Part shown: positions 1-7,400 of the stretch, in pieces
Position numbering within the stretch: the stretch's first letter is position 1
How the letters are laid out: each line of letters opens with the position of its first letter
Source of the DNA: JAZLDV01 sp045614925
GTDB taxonomy: Bacteria > Bacillota_I > Bacilli_A > Erysipelotrichales > Coprobacillaceae
Assembly (NCBI GenBank): GCA_045614925.1
Contig: JAZLDV010000085.1
Coordinates: 1 to 13,499 of the forward strand
Length of the DNA stretch: 13,499 nt
Direction of reading: 5' to 3'
Made by a program: the position numbers and the translations under genes
The notes under the pieces: generated by a model
What the model was told of the DNA's origin: nothing
Databases searched by the model: none
What the model saw: only the letters and a program-made list of their open reading frames with translations

Positions 1-1054
1 TAAAGTAGATGCTTTCTATAATGAATTAGCAACAGATGAATTGTCAAATTATATTGTGTCAGTATTAATTACACAAGAAGATTTTCTTTTAATGGCTGAA
101 CATTTATATAATGGAACAACTGATGCTATTTTAATTAATGAAGCTTATATTAAAAGTATTGAAGAAGAATATAAAGATTTTGATGTAGATACAAAAATTA
201 TCTGGAACTATGATATTAGAGAAGATGCAGAAGATATTAAAAAAGAAGCAAACGTTGTCAATGAATGTTTTAATGTTTATGTAAGTGGTATTGATACAAG
301 AGGTCCAGTTGCAACTGTATCAAGATCAGATGTAAATATGATCGTTACAATTAATCCAAAAACACAACAAATTTTATTAACAAGTATTCCTCGTGATTAT
401 TATGTTGATATTGCAGAATTTGGCGCAAAAGATAAATTAACTCATGCAGGAGTTTATGGTATTGATAACTCTGTTAAAACATTAGAAAATTTATTTGGTA
501 TTGAAATTAATTATTTTGCAAGATTAAACTTTACTTCTATGGAAACAATTGTTGATGCATTAGGTGGTATTACAGTTGATTCTCCATATGAGTTTATAAC
601 AAGAATGGGTAAATATCAGATTAATCAGGGAATTAACCATTTAAACGGTAAACAGGCATTAAGCTTTGTTAGAGAAAGAAAAGCTTTACCTAACGGGGAT
701 AATGACCGTGTAAGAAATCAGCAGATTGCAATTGAAGCAATGGTTGATAAAATGACATCACCAGCAATTATTGCAAATTATTCTGATATTTTAAATTCTA
801 TTGCTGGAAGTTTTGAAACAAACATGTCTGCAAAAGAAATTGCATCATTATTAAAATTACAATTAAGAGATATGATTCAATGGGATATTCAGCATGTTCA
901 AGTTAATGGAGAAGGTGTTCAACAATTTGGTGGATATTTACATCCAAATTCATTATTATGGTATATGATTCCTAATTATGAATCTGTATCTTATGCTTCA
1001 TCTATTATTGAACAAATGCAAAATGATGAAATTATTGTTTTAGATGAAGAATAG
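1..1054 (+). CDS. LCP (LytR-CpsA-Psr) family cell-wall glycopolymer ligase, 5'-truncated
   Basis: The frame is open from base 2, so the gene begins before the window. A TTG at base 41 could be taken as a start but lies inside the conserved domain. The visible 350 residues align with residues about 134-483 of the downstream paralogue, so roughly 130 N-terminal residues with the membrane segments should lie upstream. The LCP domain is clear: SGIDTRG, SRSDVN, SIPRDYYV, DKLTHA, a DALGG motif, and FVRERK followed by GDNDRVRNQQ. The arginines and aspartates match those that bind the pyrophosphate of polyprenyl-linked substrates in this family. Known LCP enzymes transfer teichoic acid or capsular glycopolymers from undecaprenyl diphosphate to peptidoglycan on the outer face of the membrane; which polymer is used here cannot be told. 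The residues before the LCP domain (DAILINEAY and flanks) resemble part of a solute-binding-protein fold. The gene ends 34 bases before its paralogue and is probably co-transcribed with it. Confidence 0.9.
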   Translation, partial: KVDAFYNELATDELSNYIVSVLITQEDFLLMAEHLYNGTTDAILINEAYIKSIEEEYKDFDVDTKIIWNYDIREDAEDIKKEANVVNECFNVYVSGIDTRGPVATVSRSDVNMIVTINPKTQQILLTSIPRDYYVDIAEFGAKDKLTHAGVYGIDNSVKTLENLFGIEINYFARLNFTSMETIVDALGGITVDSPYEFITRMGKYQINQGINHLNGKQALSFVRERKALPNGDNDRVRNQQIAIEAMVDKMTSPAIIANYSDILNSIAGSFETNMSAKEIASLLKLQLRDMIQWDIQHVQVNGEGVQQFGGYLHPNSLLWYMIPNYESVSYASSIIEQMQNDEIIVLDEE

Positions 1055-1073
1055 ATAAGTGTTTTAAGAAAGG

Positions 1074-1080
1074 AAAGGTG
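1074..1080 (+). promoter_or_regulatory. Ribosome binding site of the second LCP gene
   Basis: AAAGGTG lies 8 bases before the ATG at 1089, inside a purine-rich run (AAGAAAGGAAAGG). It supports that ATG as the start. No promoter or terminator is seen in the 34-base gap, which fits translation from a shared mRNA with the upstream paralogue. Confidence 0.7.
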
Positions 1081-1088
1081 AATTCATA

Positions 1089-2540
1089 ATGAAAAAAATT
1101 ACTGATAGAAGAGTTATGTTTATGTTGTTAGTGTTCACTTCAGTGTTATTAATTGGTTTTATAGTTAAATTAAATGCTTTACCATTGCTTTATACTGGTG
1201 TATTAGCTGGAATTATTGCTTTAGGTGATTTAGCTTTATATGCCTTAATGAAACCTTCTAAGAAAGAAAATTCTAAACGTATTAGAGAACGTTTTGCAAA
1301 AGTATTATCTGTATTATTAAGTTTAGTTATGTTATTAGGTACTTTATATATTGTTAAAGGACAAAGTGCTTTAAATAAAATGACTGGAGCTGATTCGGAA
1401 ATTACAAGAGTTTCATTGTTTGTTTTAAATGAAAGTGGTTATGAAGATTTAAAAGATCTTGAAGGGAAAACAATAGGTTATAATGAATTAGTTGATAGTG
1501 AAAAAATGAGTGCTGCTAAAGAATCTTTAGAAAAGAAAGTGAATGCAGAGTTTGTAACTGAAAAAGATTTTATTAAATTAGCTGATTTATTATATAGTAA
1601 AGAAGTAGATGCTATTTTAATTAATGAAGCATATATTGGTATTATTGAAGAAGAATATGAATTATTTATGGTTGAAGCAAAATCTATCTGGACACATGAT
1701 ATTGAAGAAAAGGTAGAAGATGTAAGAAAAGAAGCAAATGTTACTAAAGATTGTTTTACAATCTATATTTCTGGTATTGATACAAAAGGTCCTGTATCTA
1801 CTGTATCTAGATCAGATGTAAATATGTTAGTTACAATTAATCCAAAAACAAAACAAGTTTTATTAACAAGTATTCCTAGAGATTATTATGTAAGTGTTCC
1901 TGCTTTTGGTGGAAATAAAGATAAATTAACTCATGCGGCTAATAAAGGTATTGGTGCTTCTATTGAGACATTAGAAAATTTATTTGATATTGAAATTAAC
2001 TATTATGCAAGAGTTAACTTTACATCTTTAATTACTATGGTTGATGTATTAGGAGGAGTAGATGTTTATTCAGATAAAACATTTGTTCCTTGGACAAACA
2101 GCAGTATTGTGATTAAAGAAGGTATGAATCATATGAATGGAGAAATGGCTTTAGCGTTTGCTAGAGAAAGAAAAACATATGAAAACGGAGATAATCACAG
2201 AGTTCAAAATCAGCAGGCTGTATTAAAAGCGATGATCAATAAAATGATTTCTCCTGCCATTATTACAAATTATTCAAATATCTTAGATTCATTCTCAGGA
2301 TGTTTTGAAACAAATATGTCTTCAAAAGAAATCACATCATTATTAAAATTACAATTAAGTGAAATGATTTCTTGGGATATTCAAAGTACTCAGGTAAATG
2401 GACGTGGAGTAATGCAAACAGGAGGATATCAGATGCCAGATCGTGTTTTATGGTATATGATTCCTAATATGGCTTCTGTAGAACAAGCAGCTTCAACAAT
2501 TGAAAAAATGGAAAACAACGAAATAATTTCAGTGAACTAA
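1089..2540 (+). CDS. LCP (LytR-CpsA-Psr) family cell-wall glycopolymer ligase with SBP-like insert, complete
   Basis: This 483-residue membrane protein has three hydrophobic segments (about residues 9-26, 31-54 and 71-89). Residues about 104-205 follow, including the phrases LEGKTIGYNE and DAILINEAY, which resemble part of a periplasmic solute-binding domain. The LCP catalytic domain runs from about residue 222 to 385. Its expected conserved residues are R241 and D243 (SRSDVN), R264 and D265 (SIPRDYYV), D319 (VDVLGG), R359 and R361 (FARERK), and D368 and R371 before NQQ. By family knowledge it transfers an undecaprenyl-diphosphate-linked glycopolymer to peptidoglycan outside the cell; the polymer is unknown. 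The C-terminal 100 residues continue the similarity to the upstream copy. The two genes share exact stretches, for example 25 bases at 843-867 and 2335-2359, so they arose by tandem duplication. Three membrane segments differ from the single anchor of typical LytR. The family assignment is secure; the insert's role is not. Confidence 0.93.
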   Translation: MKKITDRRVMFMLLVFTSVLLIGFIVKLNALPLLYTGVLAGIIALGDLALYALMKPSKKENSKRIRERFAKVLSVLLSLVMLLGTLYIVKGQSALNKMTGADSEITRVSLFVLNESGYEDLKDLEGKTIGYNELVDSEKMSAAKESLEKKVNAEFVTEKDFIKLADLLYSKEVDAILINEAYIGIIEEEYELFMVEAKSIWTHDIEEKVEDVRKEANVTKDCFTIYISGIDTKGPVSTVSRSDVNMLVTINPKTKQVLLTSIPRDYYVSVPAFGGNKDKLTHAANKGIGASIETLENLFDIEINYYARVNFTSLITMVDVLGGVDVYSDKTFVPWTNSSIVIKEGMNHMNGEMALAFARERKTYENGDNHRVQNQQAVLKAMINKMISPAIITNYSNILDSFSGCFETNMSSKEITSLLKLQLSEMISWDIQSTQVNGRGVMQTGGYQMPDRVLWYMIPNMASVEQAASTIEKMENNEIISVN

Positions 2541-2568
2541 GAGAAGATGATAAATCTTCTCTTTTTTT
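2539..2568 (+). terminator. Rho-independent terminator of the LCP unit
   Basis: A 10-bp perfect stem (2539-2548 pairing with 2554-2563) encloses a 5-base loop, GATAA. Its 3' arm runs into a T tract at 2562-2568. The stem overlaps the last bases of the stop codon of the second LCP gene. It separates the LCP unit from the regulator-adhesin unit. Confidence 0.9.
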
Positions 2569-2790
2569 CTAAAGTGTAAATAGAGTTTTATGTGCTCTTA
2601 GATTAAAATTGTTAAAAAAACAAGTAAAATAGGGCTTTTTTTTGTATTTTTTTATTAAAAAATGAAAAAGTGTGAAAATAGGTATAATTATAGGGGTAGT
2701 AAAAAGTGTAAAAAAATTTTTTTGTTTTTTTTAAATTAAAAAAATCATTAAAATAAAATTATATTGAATATATCATATAAAAATAATTTT

Positions 2791-2814
2791 TATACTACAC
2801 TTTAGGGTAGTTTA
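2791..2814. promoter_or_regulatory. Imperfect inverted repeat overlapping the -35 box, candidate operator
   Basis: TATACTAC (2791-2798) and GTAGTTTA (2807-2814) are complementary at 7 of 8 positions around an 8-base spacer. The right arm covers the start of the -35 hexamer at 2811, so a bound dimer would affect polymerase access. LuxR-type regulators bind dyads of this scale, and autoregulation by the downstream gene is a reasonable but untested guess. Confidence 0.4.
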
Positions 2815-2839
2815 CATAAATTGTCGAAAAATGTATAAT
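2811..2839 (+). promoter_or_regulatory. Housekeeping-type promoter of the regulator-adhesin unit
   Basis: The -35 hexamer TTTACA (2811-2816, 5/6 match to TTGACA) and the perfect -10 hexamer TATAAT (2834-2839) are separated by the ideal 17 bases. Transcription should begin near 2846, about 33 bases before the regulator's ATG. The A/T-tract DNA upstream could act as an UP element. The transcript probably covers the regulator and the giant surface protein, since no terminator separates them. Confidence 0.8.
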
Positions 2840-2860
2840 TAAGATGTGGTAAAAAATGGT

Positions 2861-2870
2861 AGGAAAGGAG
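2861..2870 (+). promoter_or_regulatory. Ribosome binding site that fixes the regulator start at 2879
   Basis: AGGAAAGGAG is a near-perfect Shine-Dalgarno sequence ending 8 bases before the ATG at 2879. The in-frame GTG at 2846 would sit at the predicted transcription start and have no leader, so the ATG is preferred. Confidence 0.85.
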
Positions 2871-2878
2871 TGTTAAAT

Positions 2879-4345
2879 ATGAAAATAAAATATTTGCCAA
2901 GTGAAGATAGAAAAAATATTTCACTGTTAAAGAAAACAAAAAATCAAGATGAAATAATAAGCATATTAAAAAACGTATTTAAACGACCTTTCACATTGCA
3001 AGTCCTGTGGGAATACAAGAAATGGTACTATATGCTAGATAAAGGCGCCTTAGATGACAATCCTGATTTAAAATCGGCATTTATTCAGATTAAACTGATG
3101 GATGGAGATTTATATGGTGCTAAAGAACTCATGGATTCTTTAGGAGAGGATACATTTTATGGAGTTTTTTCATCAGTGTTTTCCCCATCTACAGGTGAAA
3201 ATATTATAGTGAATGCCAATAAACTAAAAGAATTGAATTTTGGACCAGTTCCTCATATGACAATAACGGCAGGAAGGCCAAGTGTATTAAGTGGTGTATG
3301 GGATTTTTCGATTTATTCAAATAAACTTCATGAAAATCATTATTATTTAGATGATGTATTTAATACCTTGTTTGGAGAAAAAGGTGCAAAGATTTCTGAC
3401 ATCCTGATGGCTGAAATCTTATATCAAAGAGATGAATGTTATGAAGCATTAGTAAAGATTGTTGGTTTGTTACCACTTCTAAAAGATAGAAAAGATATGA
3501 GACTTCTATTTGTTGCTTTAACACATCAGCTGTTTATTATGGTGTTGAATAACCAGGTTGCTACATCTAAACCCATTATTGAATCACTAAGAAAACAGAT
3601 TACAGGTGTAGGTTTAGAAGAATATACACCTAATATTGATGCATTAGAAGCATGGGGTGCTATGTATGAAGGTGATTATAGATGTTTAGCGAAATGGTTA
3701 AGAGAAGATGCTCCTGATGAATATAATAAGTTCTGTATGTTAGATATATTCAGATACTTTGTTAAAATCAGAGCTTATCTTGTATATGATAAACATCTGG
3801 CAATTACATTTTTAGCGACGAAACTTCAGATGCTTTTAGATCAAGGGTTCAGATATAAAGATGTATGTGAACTTCAGACTTTATGGGCAATGAGTGAATT
3901 TGCTAGAGGTGATAAAAATTCAGCATTTGATCATATAAATATTGCGATTGATCTTGCAAGAGAATATAGATTTGATCGAACGATTGCAGATGAAGGACTT
4001 AGAGTCTACGAATTATTAAAAGAATATAAAAAACATAGAGGATCGGATGAATATATAGAACGACTGATAGAGTTATCTCAAAAAATTGCATTTAGCCATC
4101 CTCAATATCTGAAATCTCAGTTACCTGATAAGCCTTCATTAACGACATCAGAGATGAATGTATTAAGGCTTTTAGCAGCAGGACATAGTAATGCTGAGAT
4201 AGCAAGAATAACTGAAACAAGTATCGATAATGCAAAATTTCATTGTAAAAAGATATTTAGTAAATTAGAGGTGTCAAGTAGACATCAGGCAGTAAAAAGG
4301 GCCATAGAAGTTGGGTTGTTGGAACCGACTGATATAATATATTAA
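2879..4345 (+). CDS. LuxR-family transcriptional regulator with MalT-like helical N-terminal region, no NTPase
   Basis: The protein has 488 residues from the ATG at 2879, chosen for its strong ribosome binding site. The C-terminus (about residues 421-482) is a typical LuxR/GerE helix-turn-helix: LTTSEMNVLRLLAAG, then NAEIARI, then the recognition-helix stretch SIDNAKFHCKKIFSKL. The rest looks mainly helical and resembles the TPR-like arm of MalT-type (LAL) regulators, with phrases such as WAMSEFARGDKNSAFDHINI. No Walker A motif is seen, so this is not a full ATP-dependent LAL protein. No receiver domain is seen either, which argues against a classical response regulator. The helical part probably senses a ligand or protein partner. 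It lies 18 bases upstream of the giant surface protein with no terminator between, so control of that gene and of its own promoter is likely by context. It uses ATA and CTT/CTG codons more often than the neighbouring surface protein, as expected for a lower-expressed gene. Confidence 0.88.
   Translation: MKIKYLPSEDRKNISLLKKTKNQDEIISILKNVFKRPFTLQVLWEYKKWYYMLDKGALDDNPDLKSAFIQIKLMDGDLYGAKELMDSLGEDTFYGVFSSVFSPSTGENIIVNANKLKELNFGPVPHMTITAGRPSVLSGVWDFSIYSNKLHENHYYLDDVFNTLFGEKGAKISDILMAEILYQRDECYEALVKIVGLLPLLKDRKDMRLLFVALTHQLFIMVLNNQVATSKPIIESLRKQITGVGLEEYTPNIDALEAWGAMYEGDYRCLAKWLREDAPDEYNKFCMLDIFRYFVKIRAYLVYDKHLAITFLATKLQMLLDQGFRYKDVCELQTLWAMSEFARGDKNSAFDHINIAIDLAREYRFDRTIADEGLRVYELLKEYKKHRGSDEYIERLIELSQKIAFSHPQYLKSQLPDKPSLTTSEMNVLRLLAAGHSNAEIARITETSIDNAKFHCKKIFSKLEVSSRHQAVKRAIEVGLLEPTDIIY
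4311..4338 (+). promoter_or_regulatory. Possible internal promoter for the surface protein
   Basis: Within the last codons of the regulator, TTGGGT (4311-4316) and a perfect TATAAT (4333-4338) are separated by 16 bases. Transcription from here would start near 4345 and give a leader of about 20 bases carrying the ribosome binding site of the surface protein. The -35 match is only partial and TATAAT arises readily in AT-rich coding DNA, so this is tentative. Confidence 0.3.
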
Positions 4346-4355
4346 AAAAAGGGGT
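4346..4355 (+). promoter_or_regulatory. Ribosome binding site of the giant surface protein
   Basis: AAAAAGGGGT lies in the 18-base gap after the regulator's stop. The GGGG run ends 9 bases before the ATG at 4364. The short gap favours co-transcription and perhaps translational coupling with the regulator. Confidence 0.65.
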
Positions 4356-4363
4356 AAATAATT

Positions 4364-4474
4364 ATGAAAGGGAAAAAGTTTAAAAGAGCATTTAAAATTT
4401 CAGCAATTTTAGCATTAGTTTTTGCAACAGTTTTTACTTTTGCTTTAGGTGAAAGTGCTGAAGTTTTAGCTGCA
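4364..4474 (+). other. Sec signal peptide of the surface protein
   Basis: The first 37 residues have a basic start (Lys and Arg at positions 2, 4, 5, 7, 8 and 11), then a hydrophobic core at about 12-28 (ISAILALVFATVFTFAL). A small-residue cleavage site lies near EVLAA, after residue 36 or 37. No YSIRK-type motif is seen. Confidence 0.85.
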
Positions 4475-7400
4475 ACAGTATCAGACCCAGATACTTCTTC
4501 AAGATATAACTTATCTTTAGGAGATAATGTATCTACTCAATATGCAGGAAGAATCTGGACTGATAAATCTGTTTTTACAGATAAAGCTGAATTCGATCTT
4601 TATGGTGGAGGAAAGGCAACTATTCAAAATGATGATGATTTCTTAGTTGCTTATTCAGCATTAGCAACGTCTCAAAATATTAAAGGTAAATCGAAAGTTG
4701 CCTTAGACGTTGTATTTGTCATTGACATGTCAGGGTCAATGGTTCAAAACGATATGGGTGATGGTCGCACTCGTTTTGAAAATATGATTGATGCTTTAAA
4801 CTCATCTGTAGAAAGTATTCTTTCTATGAGTGAACAGGCAAGAATCGGTGTTATTGCATTTAATGGGACATCAACTGAGATTTTACCATTAGATCATTAT
4901 ACAAAATATACTGAAATTAGAAATCAGGGAAGACCAAATCAAACAACAACAATTCATGAATTCTTTACAAGTTCTGTAAGTTATGGAGGAACTAGTAGAG
5001 CTTCTGGATCAGTTACAACAAGAGCTGTTAATAGTCAAGGTAAAACAGTAAGCTTAACTACAAATACAAATGGTGGAACAAACATTCAAAAAGGTGTTGC
5101 TCATGGTTTAAGTTTATTAGACAAAGTAGATGATACAACAGTTAATGTAAATGGAAAAGTTCTTCAAAGAATGCCTACGCTTATTCTTTTATCAGATGGG
5201 GAACCAACTTCATCATCTGATTATGAAGCATGGTGGAATATGGCGTCAGATAATACTTACTACTCATATGAAAATCAAGTTAATTCAGATAATGGTATGA
5301 AAGTATTAATGACTGCTGGATATATGAAAGAAGAAATTAATAGAAATTATGCTAAAGACGGTGTTACTAATAATATTTCTATCTACACAGTAGGGGTAGG
5401 ATTAGAGGATAAAACAAATGATGCAAGAGACTTAGCAGAAATCTCATTAGATCCTAAAACATTCTTAACTGGACAAATTAATGGAACAGTACCTAGAGAA
5501 ATTTATAATGGATTAACTCAATATTTAAATGGTCAAAATCCAAGAGTAGATGGATATACTTTTAAACATCCATCTCAATATGATTTTACTCAAATCTCTG
5601 ATGTTTTCTACAATGATAAATATTTACAAGTAAAAGACTCAGATGATATAGCTGTAACATTCTCACAAATCGTTGATGAAATTGCACTTAAAGTTGCAGA
5701 AGTTCCTACTCGTGTTGAAGAAGGGGAAACAATTGACGAAACAGGACATATTACTTATGTTGATCCAATTGGACAATATATGAAAGTTAAAGAAGTTAAA
5801 GAAATTATTTATTATGGTGTTGAATATAAACGTTCTACAGTTGAAAATTCAGCTGAAATGTTAGAAGGAACAGAAATTCCTGTATCAACAAAATATATCT
5901 TTAACGAAAAAGTAACTTCTCCTATTTATGGTGAAAGAAACTTAAATGAAATTGATATCACTGTAACAAGAGAAAAACATGGAAATGAAATAAGTGAAAC
6001 AATCACAATTGATATTCCAGCATCAGTAATTCCAGTACGTGTAAATACTGTTTCATTAAATGCTGATGGTGGTATTGCTGAACATACAAATAACGGTGCT
6101 TTACCTATTCGTGTATTATATACAGTAGGTTTACAAGAAAGAATTCTAGATAGTAATAATCATATTAAAACTGATATGATTTCACATGAATATATTTTAG
6201 AAAATACAAATGAAGATGGAACTTTAAATTTCTATAGTAACTTATTCACAGGTGAAAACACTTATGAAGGAAGAACTATTGGGGATACAACAGTAACATT
6301 TGAACCATCTCATTCAAATCCATTCTACTTCTTACAAGAAAATGTTGCATTATATGAAGATGAAGCTTGTACAAAACAAGTAAGCAGTAATAGTCCTTTA
6401 GATGATAATACAACATATTATTTTACAGATACTTATTATCATGCTAATCACGTAGAAACTGTTGTTTATGGACGTACAGGAGCACAGTTAAAGAAAACTG
6501 ATCTTATCAATATAGATGGATATTGGTATAGAGAAGCTGGTTCTCCTCGTTTAAATAGAATTATGGAATTTGAAGGTTTAAAAATTGATGAAAATAATCA
6601 AAGTGTAAACCATACACAAACTGCAGAAGAATTCTATTTACCAACATTCGTACATGAAGATGGAAATCCAGATCCATTTGAAGGTAAATTCGTTGTTTAT
6701 TTAGGAAATAACGGTAAATTAAATATGCCAGTTAGTGGAACATTAAGTATTTCTAAAGATTTAGTTATACCTGAAGGATTAACTGGACCAGATACAAATA
6801 AAGAATTTAACTTTACAATTGATTTTAATGGTGATGAAACATTAGAAGGAACTTATCATACAGTTCATTATAATGCACAAGGTGAAGTTATTCATACTGG
6901 ATATTTCACTGATGGATCATCAGTTCATTTAAAAGATGGAGAAAAAATTAACATTTTACATTTACCTCCTGAAACAACTTATGTTGTTTATGAAGCAAAT
7001 GAAGATGGTTATATTACAACAGTAAATGGTACTGTATCAAATGAAGCAACTGGAACAATTGAAGGTGGAAAGATTAGTAAAGCAGAATTTGTTAATACAT
7101 ATAATCCTGCCCCAATAGTTTATCCGGTTAATGGTGGAGTAACAGCAACAAAAGTATTAGAAGGACGTCCATGGTCAGAAAACGATTCTTATACATTTGT
7201 TATTGCACCTTACAATAATGCACCATTACCAACTGATGAAAATGGTACAGAAATTAGTACTATTACAGTAAATCATGCCACTGGAAAACAAGATGGTAAT
7301 GATATTGCAGTTATGAACTTTGGAAATATCCAATTTAGTGAACCAGGTGTATACAGATACACAATTTATGAACAAGAACCTGAAAATAATCATTATTTAC

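Larger units (their letters stand above)
2541..2878 (+). other. Very AT-rich intergenic region with no gene
   Basis: No coding potential is evident on either strand in these 338 bases. After the terminator the region holds T8 at 2636-2643 and a run of A7-T7-G-T8 at 2710-2732, likely intrinsically bent or UP-element-like DNA. It also holds short recurring motifs (AAAGTGTA, GGGTAGT), an imperfect dyad at 2791-2814, the promoter at 2811-2839 and the ribosome binding site of the regulator. A second TATAAT at 2683-2688 has no convincing -35 partner. Confidence 0.7.

Noticed and set aside
41..43. TTG at 41 as the start of the first LCP gene
   Set aside because: The frame is open upstream to base 2 and those residues continue the region matching the paralogue, so the true start is outside the window.
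2683..2688. TATAAT as a second upstream promoter
   Set aside because: No acceptable -35 sequence lies 16-18 bases upstream (the region reads AAATGA), and TATAAT is common by chance in DNA this rich in A and T.
2710..2732. A/T tracts as a phase-variation switch
   Set aside because: The tracts could slip, but they lie about 80 bases upstream of the -35 box, outside both the promoter spacer and any coding frame. There is no direct evidence of switching.
2846..2878. GTG at 2846 as the regulator start, adding 11 residues
   Set aside because: It falls at the predicted transcription start with no leader for a ribosome binding site, and its codons overlap the strong AGGAAAGGAG that serves the ATG at 2879.
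6368..6370. Lone cysteine as part of an internal thioester domain
   Set aside because: The flanking EACTKQV lacks the usual thioester-domain context, and no partner Gln motif is recognisable. One cysteine alone does not support the call.
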